A program made the position numbers and the translations under genes. Below the pieces are notes generated by a model that was not told the DNA's origin, did no database searches, and was given only the letters and a program-made list of their open reading frames with translations. 64,000 bases of DNA from an uncultured Lachnospiraceae bacterium (GTDB lineage Bacteria > Bacillota > Clostridia > Lachnospirales > Lachnospiraceae). The DNA is taken from the NCBI GenBank assembly GCA_902766825.1, contig CACXFB010000022.1:100028-164027 (forward strand). The letters are read 5' to 3'. Shown here piece after piece: positions 1-9,542 of the stretch. The first letter of the stretch is position 1; every line of letters starts with the position of its first letter.

Positions 1-2
1 AG

Positions 3-1070
3 AAATTATCCTTTGGCACCAAGTGGAACTTAAGGGACATTTTCAGACACAAGTCAAGAACAGCTATGACCTTGCTTGGTATAACCGGATGTATGACAAT
101 CATTGTTGGCTCCTTTGGTATGAAGGATACGATGGATGAATATATAGACCTTTACTATAAGGAAGCTGCAATGTACACCTCCTGCATTAATCTTTCAGAA
201 AATGTTGATGATGACACTGCGCAGGAGCTTGCAGAAAAATACGATGGTGATACCTGTGCTGCCATGAGCGTGGAACTGAAAGGGGATGCTGTGGGACTTG
301 AAATATACGATATTAGTCATGACATGATTCGATTCATGGATACGGATAATAATTTCTTTGATATTGAGAGTGACGGTGCGTATATATGTTCAAGAATATC
401 AAAAAAATATGATGTAAAAGAAGGGGACACGATAGTTATAAGCCCTTATGGAACGGATGATGAGTACTCTCCTAGAGTGGCTGGTGTCATTTCCTCTATG
501 ACAGAAAGCATTGCAATAACCTCTCAGTTTGCAAAGAGTGAGGGAATCTCCACACCGGTAACTGCAATTTACACTGCTACCCAAAAGGAGGATATTACCC
601 AGGAGGATGCCATCAAAAATGTTTCCTCAAAGCAGACTATAATAGATTCCTTTGATGAATTCATGGTGATTATGTATCTTATGATTGGGATGCTGATTGT
701 GGCAGGTTCCATCCTTGCCATAGTTGTTCTTTACAATTTAGGAGTGATGAGTTACACAGAGCGTTATACTGAGATGGCAACTCTTAAGGTGGTAGGATTT
801 AAGGATAAAAGAATTGCTTCCCTGCTTATTAGCCAGAACATGTGGATTACGGTGGTAGGAATTGTGATTGGAATGTTCACGGGAGTGGCTGCACTTTCGG
901 GACTGATTGCCGCTCTGGCTTCCGAGTATGAACTTAACATCTACCTTGGACCGGTAACATACATTGCCGGAATCGCCATAACCTTTGGAGTGTCTTTCTT
1001 AGTAAGCTTTATGGTTTCAAGAAAAAATAAAAATATAGACATGGTAGAGGCTCTTAAGGGTGCAGAGTAA
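3..1070 (+). CDS. FtsX-like ABC transporter permease, C-terminal part
   Basis: The reading frame is already open at base 3, and the residues before the first ATG (KWNLRDIFRHKSRTAMT) are typical of the region before a transmembrane helix in MacB/FtsX permeases. The gene therefore starts upstream of the window and the ATG at 66 is internal. What is visible is one TM helix, an extracytoplasmic domain of roughly 170 residues, and three C-terminal TM helices containing the FtsX-type segment YTERYTEMATLKVVGFKDK. It is expected to pair with an ATPase encoded upstream. The substrate cannot be told; lipoprotein, peptide or antibiotic export are all possible. Confidence 0.8.
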   Translation, partial: KLSFGTKWNLRDIFRHKSRTAMTLLGITGCMTIIVGSFGMKDTMDEYIDLYYKEAAMYTSCINLSENVDDDTAQELAEKYDGDTCAAMSVELKGDAVGLEIYDISHDMIRFMDTDNNFFDIESDGAYICSRISKKYDVKEGDTIVISPYGTDDEYSPRVAGVISSMTESIAITSQFAKSEGISTPVTAIYTATQKEDITQEDAIKNVSSKQTIIDSFDEFMVIMYLMIGMLIVAGSILAIVVLYNLGVMSYTERYTEMATLKVVGFKDKRIASLLISQNMWITVVGIVIGMFTGVAALSGLIAALASEYELNIYLGPVTYIAGIAITFGVSFLVSFMVSRKNKNIDMVEALKGAE

Positions 1071-1137
1071 TATCGGTTCTACAGTAAAAAAGCATTAAAA
1101 TATTCCTGCCGGGTACGTGCAGGGAAGGTATGGTCGC

Positions 1138-1184
1138 AAAAAGCGGTTGCAACATGGTTTGCAATCCGTTTTCTGCGGCTTTTT
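1138..1184 (+). terminator. Possible terminator after the ABC permease
   Basis: An outer AAAAAGC/GCTTTTT pair encloses an inner TTGCAA/TTGCAA pair, with a U-rich right side at 1179-1184. The stem is asymmetric, so this is only a candidate. Confidence 0.35.
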
Positions 1185-1200
1185 CATTGTAATTATGCCA

Positions 1201-1229
1201 TTGAAAACACGATACAATTTCAGTATAAT
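1201..1229 (+). promoter_or_regulatory. Sigma-A type promoter for the L,D-transpeptidase
   Basis: TTGAAA at 1201-1206 and TATAAT at 1224-1229 are separated by 17 bp, about 50 bp before the start codon. Confidence 0.6.
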
Positions 1230-1279
1230 TAAAATCAGGGCTTATTGTGCCCTTTTGTAAGGAGGATTTAAATTTAGGT

Positions 1280-2776
1280 ATGAAAAAGAAGAATAAACTG
1301 CTTGTTGCAGTAGGATGCTTTGTAGCAGCCGACGTTGCTGTCGGAGTTTTTCTTGCGGCCTTATTTAAGTATGATAAGGCATGGTACCCTAATACAACAT
1401 TTAATGGTGTGGATGTATCCGGAATGTCATATGAAGAGTCTGTTGAAGCAATAACCAAAGATATCTCAGATTATTCGTTGACAATTAAGGGAAGAGATGG
1501 AGCAGGACTTGTTATCAAGGGTGAGGATATTGACCTTGAGCTGGCTAATGAGAGTGAGATTGCAAAAGTATACAACGAAGAGCATGATACCTTTGCGATA
1601 GGAAAGATGACAGGAAGCAGGCAATACAGCGTTGATCTGGATGTTAACATTAATCAGGCAAAGCTTGCTCAGATTGTTTCAAACAGCGAGATGGTTACCG
1701 GAAGCGATAAGTATCCGCTTAGAGAACCTGTTAATGCCAGGGTTGAATACTCAGATGAAAAGAAGACCGTGGTAGTGATTCCGGAGCAGGGCGGCAACAT
1801 TATAGATGCTTCCGCTTTGATGGTAAAGACAAATGATGCTGTGTCACGTCTTGAAAAAGAGATGGACATAAGTGAAGACACAGGTGAGGACAGCGTGTAT
1901 AAGCAACCGGCTGTTACATCCGAATCGGAAAGCATTTTAAAGGCGTATCATAATTACAATACTACATTGTACCAGTGGTTATCGTGGGATATGGGAGATG
2001 GTCAATACGAGACTATAACTCCTGATGACATACGCAAATGGATTAAGTTGTTGCCGGACGGAAGAGTAACTATGGATAAGGACGGACTGTCTAAGTGGAT
2101 AGAGGATTTCTGCTTAAAGTATAAGACGGTAGGAGCAACAAGAGATTTTACTACACATGATGGCAAGAAGATTCAGGTATCTGGTGGAGATTACGGTTGG
2201 CGTATTGATTATGACAAGACATTAGAAGCTGCTTATGAACAGCTTACAATGGAAAAAGAATGGGGAGCTGTTGAGCAGTATATTAACAGCCCGACATCAA
2301 CAAGTCAGGATAATCTGACAACAACGTGGGAACCGGTATTCTCTAATACGGCATTTAAACTTGACTGTTCGAACATTAATAACGACTGGGATCCTAAGAA
2401 TTACAGCGAAGTTGATATTTCAGAGCAGAAAGTTTATGTATATAAAGACGGAAAGCTTGCACATGAGTGCATATGTGTTACGGGACTTCCGTCAGACCCT
2501 GAGCGTAAGACAAAGCTTGGATGCTATTACGTAAAGGAAAAGAAAGAATCTTATGTGCTTACCGGTGATGACTATTCGACACCGACAAAGTACTGGATAA
2601 GAATTATGTGGTCCGGAACGGGTTATCATTACATGAATCGTCGTGACTGGAGTTCATGGACAAAGGACCTTTATAAAAGAAGAGGATCACACGGCTGCGT
2701 CAATCTGCAGTATGATGACGCGCAGGCACTGTACGGACTGATTAATTTCTACGATGCCGTGTTTATTCACGAATAA
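1280..2776 (+). CDS. L,D-transpeptidase (YkuD) with peptidoglycan-binding domain
   Basis: Membrane-anchored enzyme predicted to make 3-3 cross-links in peptidoglycan or to attach proteins to it. The start is the ATG at 1280, 15 nt after AAGGAGG; 11 upstream in-frame codons are excluded because they overlap the RBS. The 498-aa product has an N-terminal TM helix (about residues 8-30), a region resembling the VanW-linked PG-binding domain (PG_binding_4), and a C-terminal YkuD domain with catalytic SHGCVN at 470-475 (nucleophile Cys473) and an upstream His in the GTGYHYMNRR segment. It is monocistronic with its own promoter. The fold and catalytic motif are clear; the exact cross-linking role is inferred from the family. 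Confidence 0.9.
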   Translation: MKKKNKLLVAVGCFVAADVAVGVFLAALFKYDKAWYPNTTFNGVDVSGMSYEESVEAITKDISDYSLTIKGRDGAGLVIKGEDIDLELANESEIAKVYNEEHDTFAIGKMTGSRQYSVDLDVNINQAKLAQIVSNSEMVTGSDKYPLREPVNARVEYSDEKKTVVVIPEQGGNIIDASALMVKTNDAVSRLEKEMDISEDTGEDSVYKQPAVTSESESILKAYHNYNTTLYQWLSWDMGDGQYETITPDDIRKWIKLLPDGRVTMDKDGLSKWIEDFCLKYKTVGATRDFTTHDGKKIQVSGGDYGWRIDYDKTLEAAYEQLTMEKEWGAVEQYINSPTSTSQDNLTTTWEPVFSNTAFKLDCSNINNDWDPKNYSEVDISEQKVYVYKDGKLAHECICVTGLPSDPERKTKLGCYYVKEKKESYVLTGDDYSTPTKYWIRIMWSGTGYHYMNRRDWSSWTKDLYKRRGSHGCVNLQYDDAQALYGLINFYDAVFIHE

Positions 2777-2890
2777 TCAGACCCTTTTACATCAAGATTA
2801 ATAATGATTTTGATGTCATAATATACACTATAATATATAGGTAACCATAATGTGTAACTAACGGTTGGTTGCCGGGAAAGAGGAGCAAAA

Positions 2891-4630
2891 ATGTCAGAAA
2901 AGAAGATTATGCTTGGTAATGAAGCCATTGCCAGAGGTGCGTGGGAAGCGGGAGTTAAAGTTTCAGCAGCTTACCCTGGTACTCCAAGTACGGAAATCAG
3001 TGAAAATGTAGCTTTGTATGATGAGATTTATGCAGAGTGGAGCCCTAATGAGAAAGTTGCAACAGAGGTTGCCATCGGAGCATCAATGAGTGGTGTTCGT
3101 TCAATGGTATCTATGAAGCACGTAGGTGTAAATGTTGCATCGGATCCGCTCTATACAGTTGCTTATATAGGTGTTAACGGCGGACTTGTTATGGTTGCAG
3201 CAGATGATCCTGGTATGTACAGCTCACAGAACGAGCAGGATACAAGATGCGTTGCAAGAGCTGCACAGGTTCCTGTAATTGAGCCTGCAGATTCATCAGA
3301 GGCAAAGGAATTTGTCAAGTTTGCTTATGATATAAGTGAAAAATACGACACACCTGTTATCGTAAGAACAACAACAAGACTTGCACATTCACAGGGAATT
3401 GTTGAACTTTGTGACAGAGATAACCGTGAGGACAGACCTTACGTTAAAGATATTAAGAAAAATGTTATGATGCCGGGCAATGCAAAGCTTCGTCATATTG
3501 TTGTTGAAGACAGAATGAAGGCACTTGCTGCTGACGGATATGATTTCCCTATTAATAAGGTAGAATACAATGATACATCAATAGGATTTATCACAAGCGG
3601 TATCCCTTATCAGTATGTTAAGGAAGCAATGCCCAATGCTTCTGTATTAAAACTTGGAATGGTTCATCCATTGCCTAAAAAGCTTATTGAAGAGTTCGCC
3701 TCAAAGGTTGATAAGCTCTACATCTTTGAGGAACTTGAGCCTGTAATCGAAGAGCAGGTTAAATCATGGGGAATCAAGTGTGTAGGTAAAGAAATATTTA
3801 CTCTTCAGGGTGAGTATAGTGCAACACTTTTAAAGAAAGCACTTCTTGGACAGCAGCCTGATGTTAAAGAGGCAGCAGATGTTCCTGCACGTCCACCGAT
3901 TCTTTGCCCTGGATGTCCACATAGAAGTGTGTACACAGTACTTAAGAAGTTAAAGATTCATGCAGCAGGTGATATCGGATGTTATACACTTGGTGCCGTA
4001 CCACCTCTTTCAGTTGTTGAGACTTCTGTATGTATGGGTTCTTCAATCAGTACACTTCACGGTATGGAGAAGGCAAAAGGAAAAGATTATGTTAAGGACT
4101 GGGTTGCTGTTATCGGAGATTCAACATTCCTTCATACAGGAATCAATTCACTTATGAATATGGTTTACAACAAAGGTGTTGGAACGGTTCTCATTCTTGA
4201 TAACTCAACAACAGCCATGACAGGTCATCAGGATCATGCCGCAACAGGTAAGACTCTTAAAGGTGAGACAACATACATGATTAACATTTATAACCTTTGC
4301 AAGTCACTTGGAATTGAGCATGTATATGAAGTAAGTTCATTTGATCTTGAAGGACTTGAGAACGCAGTTAAGGAAGAGACTAAGAGAGAAGAAGTATCGG
4401 TTATTATATGCAAAGCACCATGTGTACTTCTTAAAGGCAATGTATTTAAGACAAAATGTGAACCGGTTCCTGAAAAATGCAAGAAGTGCGGAGCATGTTT
4501 AAGACCGGGATGTCCTGCTATAACTAAGAACGAAGACGGAACAATTTCGATAGATGACACAATGTGTAACGGATGCGGTCTTTGTAAGGGACTTTGCAAA
4601 TTTGATGCCATCAAGGAGGTTGAAGCATAA
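2891..4630 (+). CDS. iorA: Indolepyruvate ferredoxin oxidoreductase, alpha subunit
   Basis: Catalyses ferredoxin-dependent oxidative decarboxylation of aryl pyruvates (or the reverse reductive carboxylation) to aryl-acetyl-CoA, with IorB. 579 aa. The N-terminal pyruvate-ferredoxin-oxidoreductase fold contains YPGTPSTE. CPGCPHRS starts near residue 339. The TPP-binding core carries GDSTFLHTGIN followed by LDNSTTAMTGHQDH. A C-terminal bacterial ferredoxin domain has two Cys clusters (CKKCGACLRPGCP and CNGCGLCKGLC) for two 4Fe-4S centres. The RBS AGAGG lies just before the ATG. The stop codon shares one base with iorB, showing tight coupling. Substrate specificity is inferred from the family and from the downstream ligase. 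Confidence 0.95.
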   Translation: MSEKKIMLGNEAIARGAWEAGVKVSAAYPGTPSTEISENVALYDEIYAEWSPNEKVATEVAIGASMSGVRSMVSMKHVGVNVASDPLYTVAYIGVNGGLVMVAADDPGMYSSQNEQDTRCVARAAQVPVIEPADSSEAKEFVKFAYDISEKYDTPVIVRTTTRLAHSQGIVELCDRDNREDRPYVKDIKKNVMMPGNAKLRHIVVEDRMKALAADGYDFPINKVEYNDTSIGFITSGIPYQYVKEAMPNASVLKLGMVHPLPKKLIEEFASKVDKLYIFEELEPVIEEQVKSWGIKCVGKEIFTLQGEYSATLLKKALLGQQPDVKEAADVPARPPILCPGCPHRSVYTVLKKLKIHAAGDIGCYTLGAVPPLSVVETSVCMGSSISTLHGMEKAKGKDYVKDWVAVIGDSTFLHTGINSLMNMVYNKGVGTVLILDNSTTAMTGHQDHAATGKTLKGETTYMINIYNLCKSLGIEHVYEVSSFDLEGLENAVKEETKREEVSVIICKAPCVLLKGNVFKTKCEPVPEKCKKCGACLRPGCPAITKNEDGTISIDDTMCNGCGLCKGLCKFDAIKEVEA

Positions 4631-5208
4631 TGCAGACTAAAAATATTATGATCGTTGGAGTAGGCGGACAGGGAACTTTGCTTACAAGCCGTATATTAGG
4701 CGGAATTGCAATAGAAGGCGGATATGATGTAAAACTTTCAGAAGTTCACGGAATGGCACAGCGTGGAGGAAGCGTTGTAACATTTGTAAGATACGGCGAA
4801 ACAGTAGCTGAGCCTATTGTTGAAGAAGGACAGGCTGATGTGCTTATCGCATTTGAGAGACTTGAAGCATTAAGATATATTCATTTCCTTAAAAAAGACG
4901 GGGTGCTTATAGTTAATGACCAGAAGATTGAACCGATAACAGTTGTTACCGGAATGGCACAGTATCCTGAAGGTATCATTGAAAAGCTTGAAGAAGAACA
5001 TAAAGTTCTTAAGGTTGATGCCATGACAGAAGCTAAGAAACTTGGTAACTCAAAGGTATTTAATATTATTGTTCTTGGACTTGCAGCTGCACATATGGAC
5101 TTTACAAAAGAGCAGTGGATTAAGGTTGTGGAAAACACAGTTCCAAAGAAGACAATAGAGATTAATACAAAAGCATTTGAACTTGGATGGGAGATTGGAA
5201 AAAAATGA
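4630..5208 (+). CDS. iorB: Indolepyruvate ferredoxin oxidoreductase, beta subunit
   Basis: The 192-aa gamma-type subunit partner of IorA. It starts with the typical NIMIVGVGGQGTLLTSRILG segment, followed by SEVHGMAQRGGSVVTFVRYG, both hallmarks of the POR gamma/IorB family. The ATG overlaps the iorA stop by one base (TAATG) and its own stop overlaps the paaK start (ATGA). The three genes should therefore be translated in a fixed ratio from one mRNA. Confidence 0.95.
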   Translation: MQTKNIMIVGVGGQGTLLTSRILGGIAIEGGYDVKLSEVHGMAQRGGSVVTFVRYGETVAEPIVEEGQADVLIAFERLEALRYIHFLKKDGVLIVNDQKIEPITVVTGMAQYPEGIIEKLEEEHKVLKVDAMTEAKKLGNSKVFNIIVLGLAAAHMDFTKEQWIKVVENTVPKKTIEINTKAFELGWEIGKK

Positions 5209-6503
5209 TCTGGAATGAAGCAAAAGAATGTATGTCGCGCGATGAGATGGCAGCACTTCAGAGTGCACGTCTTGTCAAGACTGTAAACAGGGTTTACCAC
5301 AACGTAGAGTTTTACAGAAAGAAGATGCAAAAGGTTGGTATAGAGCCTGGTGATATAAAAGGAATAGAAGATATTACAAAACTTCCTTATACAACAAAGG
5401 CAGACCTTAGAGACAATTATCCGTTTGGTCTATTTGCCGTTCCAAAGTCAGAGATTGTCCGTGTTCACGCATCGAGCGGTACAACGGGTAAGGCAACGGT
5501 TGTAGGATATACAAGAAGAGATATCGATATCTGGGCTGAATGTGTTGCAAGAATTCTCTACATGGCAGGATTGAGAAGAGAAGATATTATTCAGGTAGCA
5601 TACGGATACGGACTTTTCACCGGTGGTCTCGGACTTCATTACGGTGCCGAGAATCTTGGCGCAACAGTTGTTCCTATGTCTACAGGTAACACTAAAAAGC
5701 TTATCACAATGATGCTCGATTTTGAGGCAACAGGTATCGCATGTACACCTTCATACCTTCTTCACATTGCAGAGACAATCAAGGAGATGGGTGTAAGAGA
5801 TCAGATTAAGCTTAAAACTGCTGTGTGTGGTGCGGAGCCTTGGACAGAGCAGATGAGACTTCAGATAGAAGAAGAACTTGGAATCAATGCTCATGATATT
5901 TACGGACTCAGTGAGATTATGGGACCTGGTGTGGCAGCAGATTGCGAGTTCCACAAGGGACTTCATGTTCATGAAGATCATTTCTTCCCAGAGATTATTG
6001 CTCCTGATACACTTGAGCCGGTTGCACCTGGAGAGGTTGGAGAACTTGTATTTACAACTCTCACTAAGGAAGGTCTTCCAATGATAAGATACAGAACAAA
6101 GGATCTTACAAGTATCACATATGATAAATGTGAATGTGGAAGAACAACTGCAAGAATCAGCAGATTCAAAGGCCGTTCTGATGACATGCTTGTTATCCGC
6201 GGTGTTAATGTATTCCCTTCACAGGTTGAGGCAGCTCTCCTTGAAATGGGTGAGACAACACCTCACTATATGATGATTGTTGATCGTGTAAATAATCTTG
6301 ATACTCTTGAAATCAAGGTTGAAGTTGAAGAGAAATTCTTTACTGATGAGATTAAACAGCTTGAACAGCTTTCTAAGAAAATCGGACATGTTATTCATCA
6401 GGCACTTGGAATTCAGGCAAAGATTACTCTGGTTGAACCAAAGAGCATTGAAAGAAGCATGGGTAAAGCAGTTCACGTTATTGATAACAGAAATCTTGTT
6501 TAA
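5205..6503 (+). CDS. paaK: Phenylacetate-CoA ligase family protein
   Basis: AMP-forming ligase that activates aryl acids such as phenylacetate to CoA thioesters. The start is the ATG at 5205 inside an ATGA overlap with iorB, giving 432 aa, the usual length for PaaK. The phosphate loop is SSGTTGK at 90-96. YGLSEIMGPGV and the C-terminal hinge RFKGRSDDMLVIRGVNVFPS are characteristic. Next to iorAB it can interconvert the aryl-acetyl-CoA product and free acid with ATP gain or cost. In anaerobes this set can serve amino-acid fermentation or, in reverse, aromatic amino-acid synthesis from aryl acids; the sequence cannot decide direction. Confidence 0.92.
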   Translation: MIWNEAKECMSRDEMAALQSARLVKTVNRVYHNVEFYRKKMQKVGIEPGDIKGIEDITKLPYTTKADLRDNYPFGLFAVPKSEIVRVHASSGTTGKATVVGYTRRDIDIWAECVARILYMAGLRREDIIQVAYGYGLFTGGLGLHYGAENLGATVVPMSTGNTKKLITMMLDFEATGIACTPSYLLHIAETIKEMGVRDQIKLKTAVCGAEPWTEQMRLQIEEELGINAHDIYGLSEIMGPGVAADCEFHKGLHVHEDHFFPEIIAPDTLEPVAPGEVGELVFTTLTKEGLPMIRYRTKDLTSITYDKCECGRTTARISRFKGRSDDMLVIRGVNVFPSQVEAALLEMGETTPHYMMIVDRVNNLDTLEIKVEVEEKFFTDEIKQLEQLSKKIGHVIHQALGIQAKITLVEPKSIERSMGKAVHVIDNRNLV

Positions 6504-6524
6504 CATGAAAGAGGAGGTATGGGT

Positions 6525-6947
6525 ATGCTGACAAAACAGGTATCGGTATTTGTGGAAAACAAAAAGGGAAGAATGGAGCAGGTAAGTAAGTGCCTCTCGG
6601 ATGGTAATATCAACATTGCATCAATGATTCTTGCAGATACAAGTGAGTATGGTCTGCTTAGAATGATAGTTTCAGATGCACCTAAGGCAAAAGAGGTTCT
6701 TGAAGCAGCCGGATTTTCAGCTATAATCACAAAGGTTTTAGTTGTTAAATTCCCTAACATTGCAGGAACACTTGATAAGCTTATGGGATTATTTAATGAG
6801 CTTGACTTAAGCATTGAGTACATGTACGGAATTTCAACATCTGCCGACAGTGCTACACTTGTTGTTAAGACATCCGATAATGATGCAGCTGCAAAGGTAA
6901 TCAGCGAAAAAGGTGCAGAAAGTGATATAAGCGTAATATGCATGTAA
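6525..6947 (+). CDS. Tandem ACT-domain regulatory protein
   Basis: A 140-aa protein made of two ACT domains (KQVSVFVENKKGRMEQVSK..., then TKVLVVKFPNIAGTLDKLM...). ACT domains usually bind amino acids. The start is the ATG at 6525, seven bases after GAGGAGG; the in-frame ATG at 6519 is one base from the RBS and unlikely. Being placed after iorAB-paaK suggests it senses an aromatic or other amino acid to control those enzymes; that role is inference. Its last ten bases overlap tcdA. Confidence 0.85.
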   Translation: MLTKQVSVFVENKKGRMEQVSKCLSDGNINIASMILADTSEYGLLRMIVSDAPKAKEVLEAAGFSAIITKVLVVKFPNIAGTLDKLMGLFNELDLSIEYMYGISTSADSATLVVKTSDNDAAAKVISEKGAESDISVICM

Positions 6948-7711
6948 CAGATAATTGTTCCGATGCGTGCAGTGATAGATCAGGCAGTGATGCAACGCTT
7001 GTAAGAACAAAACTTCTGATAGGTGATGAAGCACTTAACCGCCTTGCAAAAGCCAAAGTTGCAGTCTTTGGCATCGGCGGTGTGGGCGGTTATGTGTGTG
7101 AAGCCCTTGCAAGAAGCGGTATAGGTTCGCTTGAACTTATTGATGATGACAAGGTTGCGCCAAGTAATATTAACAGGCAGATAATTGCGACTGTTAGCAG
7201 TGTCGGAAAATATAAAACAGAAGTTATGCGTGATCGCATAAAGGATATAAATCCTGATATTGATGTTACCGTACATAATAAGTTTTTTCTTCCGCAGACA
7301 GCAGATGAGTTTCCTTTTGAGGAATACGATTATGTAGTAGATGCGGTTGATACGGTAACTGCAAAACTTGAGCTGGTAATGCGGGCAAAGCAGGCAAATG
7401 TGCCTGTAATAAGCAGCATGGGGGCCGGTAACAAGTTAGATGCAACGGCATTTGAGGTGGCTGATATTTATGAGACCAGCGTATGTCCGCTTGCAAAAGT
7501 AATGCGCCGCGAATTGAAAAGACGAGGCGTGGATAGTCTGAAGGTAGTTTATTCGAAGGAAAAACCAATTGTACCGCAATCTGATGAAGAGAGCGAAAGT
7601 TTGGATGGAGGTAGTCACAAAAAAAGGGTAACACCGGGAAGCATTGCATTTGTTCCGTCGGTGGTGGGGCTTATTATAGCCGGAGAAGTTGTAAAAGACT
7701 TGATAAAATAA
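6938..7711 (+). CDS. tcdA: tRNA threonylcarbamoyladenosine dehydratase (TcdA-like, ThiF/E1 fold)
   Basis: ATP-dependent enzyme of the ThiF/MoeB/E1-like superfamily expected to cyclise t6A37 of tRNA to ct6A. Residues G45-G51 (GIGGVGG) form the nucleotide-binding loop, followed by LIDDDKV, NINRQ, the DAVDTV acidic motif and a C-terminal PSVVGLIIAG. At 257 aa it fits TcdA/CsdL rather than MoeB, which would carry a C-terminal Cys-rich extension. The start overlaps the ACT gene by ten bases with no clear RBS, so translation is probably coupled. The t6A synthesis genes tsaE, tsaB and tsaD lie far downstream in the same window. Confidence 0.85.
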   Translation: MHVTDNCSDACSDRSGSDATLVRTKLLIGDEALNRLAKAKVAVFGIGGVGGYVCEALARSGIGSLELIDDDKVAPSNINRQIIATVSSVGKYKTEVMRDRIKDINPDIDVTVHNKFFLPQTADEFPFEEYDYVVDAVDTVTAKLELVMRAKQANVPVISSMGAGNKLDATAFEVADIYETSVCPLAKVMRRELKRRGVDSLKVVYSKEKPIVPQSDEESESLDGGSHKKRVTPGSIAFVPSVVGLIIAGEVVKDLIK

Positions 7712-7743
7712 TAAAAAATTACAAAAAGCAAGAGGTAATTGCC

Positions 7744-8898
7744 ATGAAAAACGTAACGGATTTTGTGAAAAAAGAAATAGTATTATGCGTAGCGGTTGTT
7801 CTGGCAGCGGTCTCCTGCTTTTTTGTTTCTCCGGACAGGGAATATGCAAAATACATAGATTACAGAACACTTGCAGTACTTTTTTGCCTTATGATCGTTG
7901 TGGCAGGTTTTGATAAGATCGGTTTGTTTAAAAAGCTTGCTAGTGAACTGCTTGAAAGAACGACAAAGATTAACCAGGTTGTAATAGTTCTTGTAATGCT
8001 TTGTTTTGTTCTTGGAATGTTTATAACAAATGATGTTGCATTAATAACATTTGTCCCATTTACCTTTACGGTATTAAAGTTAATGGGAAAAGATAAGATA
8101 AAACACTGGATTGTGCCGATAGTGTGTCTTCAGACAATGGCGGCAAATCTCGGAAGTATGTTGACCCCGCTTGGCAATCCACAAAACCTTTATCTTTTTG
8201 AAGTGTCACAATTTAGTCTTTTAAAGTTTATTTTGACTGTTTTACCATACAGCGCTCTTTCTCTTGCAATGATATTTTTATTTATATTTATTATATTTCT
8301 TATAAGAGATGATGAGCACAATACATTTACTTACAAGCCACAGAATAAAATTGAAAAGGACAATAAGAAAAAGGCAAAGACGTTAAAACTTACAGTCACG
8401 TATTCTATATTATTTGTACTTTGCATACTGACTGTTGTAAGACTGATTGACTACAGGATAGTATTTGTTACGGTGATAATCTGTGCGATTGTTCTTGACA
8501 GGGAAGTGTTAAAAAAAGCGGATTACTCTCTGCTTCTTACGTTCACGGCATTGTTTGTTTTTATAGGAAACATGGGAAGAATAGAGAGCTTTAGTTCATT
8601 TATCAAAGATATGGTTAACGGGCATGAGGTAATTACGAGTATTTTAGTAAGCCAGGTGACAAGCAATGTTCCGGCAGCCCTGTTGTTGTCGGGATTTACT
8701 GACGAATATGAAAAGCTTATTGTAGGAATCAACATTGGTGGGTTGGGAACGCTCATTGCATCCATGGCAAGTCTTATTTCATTTAAACTTCTTGCCAATG
8801 AGATGCCTGAAAAGAAAAAGGAGTATATTGCGTGGTTTACCGTAATGGGAGTAGTGATGTTAATAGTTCTTTATGTGCAGACGATTATTATGATGTAG
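7744..8898 (+). CDS. ArsB/NhaD/SLC13-superfamily membrane transporter
   Basis: Polytopic membrane protein of 384 aa with about ten hydrophobic segments. The duplicated hairpin motifs of the ion-transporter superfamily are present: TPLGNPQNLYLF near residue 140 and SNVPAALLLSG near residue 306. Transported ions in related families include arsenite, dicarboxylates, citrate and sodium, so no substrate is assigned. RBS AAGAGG. It follows tcdA by 32 nt and precedes a HAD hydrolase by 26 nt, probably in one transcript. Confidence 0.8.
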   Translation: MKNVTDFVKKEIVLCVAVVLAAVSCFFVSPDREYAKYIDYRTLAVLFCLMIVVAGFDKIGLFKKLASELLERTTKINQVVIVLVMLCFVLGMFITNDVALITFVPFTFTVLKLMGKDKIKHWIVPIVCLQTMAANLGSMLTPLGNPQNLYLFEVSQFSLLKFILTVLPYSALSLAMIFLFIFIIFLIRDDEHNTFTYKPQNKIEKDNKKKAKTLKLTVTYSILFVLCILTVVRLIDYRIVFVTVIICAIVLDREVLKKADYSLLLTFTALFVFIGNMGRIESFSSFIKDMVNGHEVITSILVSQVTSNVPAALLLSGFTDEYEKLIVGINIGGLGTLIASMASLISFKLLANEMPEKKKEYIAWFTVMGVVMLIVLYVQTIIMM

Positions 8899-8924
8899 CA
8901 TACAACGATTAAACAGGAGAAGAA

Positions 8925-9542
8925 ATGACAGTTAAAAAACAATTTAAAAATATAATATTTGATGTGGGAGATGTTCTTTTATCTTACCGTTGGAAAGAGA
9001 TGCTCATGGACTATGGTCTTGATGAAAATGAGGCGCAAAAGGTCGGAGAACTTATATTTGATGATGATGAAAAGCTGTGGACATTTTTTGACCTTGGAAC
9101 TGTAAGTGAAGAAGAACTTATTGCAATGTATGCAAAAAAACATCCAGCTTTCGGTGAAGTAATAGGCTGGTTTATTCGTCACGGGGAATTTATGCACGTG
9201 CCAAGACCTAAAGTGTGGAAAAGAGTGCATGAATTGAAACAAAAAGGTTACGGAATATACATATTATCAAATTATTCAGAGGTCTTATTTAATAAGCACA
9301 CACGTTATGCGGATTTTCTTGAAGATGCTGACGGGATTTTAGTGTCGTATATGGTTAATAAGATTAAGCCTGATTTTGCAATTTATGAGGAGCTTCTTAA
9401 CCGTTTCTCGTTAAAGAAAGAAGAGTGTATCTTCTTTGATGACAGAAAAGAAAACGTGGATGCCGCTAATGATTTTGGCATCCACGCTGTAAGAGTTCTA
9501 TCTCAGGAAGGACTTCTAAAAGACCTTGAAATGTTCGGGTGA
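8925..9542 (+). CDS. HAD-family hydrolase, subfamily IA (YihX-like)
   Basis: A 205-aa HAD phosphatase. Motif I is FDVGDVLL with nucleophile Asp13. Motif II is YILSNYSE, and the C-terminal FFDDRKENVDAA supplies the acidic motif IV. Members resembling YihX act on hexose phosphates or similar small metabolites, but substrate cannot be predicted. RBS AGGAG. The TGA stop at 9540-9542 is the first part of a GC-rich repeat unit. Confidence 0.8.
   Translation: MTVKKQFKNIIFDVGDVLLSYRWKEMLMDYGLDENEAQKVGELIFDDDEKLWTFFDLGTVSEEELIAMYAKKHPAFGEVIGWFIRHGEFMHVPRPKVWKRVHELKQKGYGIYILSNYSEVLFNKHTRYADFLEDADGILVSYMVNKIKPDFAIYEELLNRFSLKKEECIFFDDRKENVDAANDFGIHAVRVLSQEGLLKDLEMFG

Noticed and set aside
66..1070. Complete 334-aa permease starting at ATG 66
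   Set aside because: The frame is open to the window edge with family-typical residues upstream, so the gene is cut by the window.
4630..5208. The minus-strand 149-aa frame within iorB (4881-5330)
   Set aside because: It is a shadow of iorB and paaK; no RBS and no family match, and the plus-strand genes are unambiguous.
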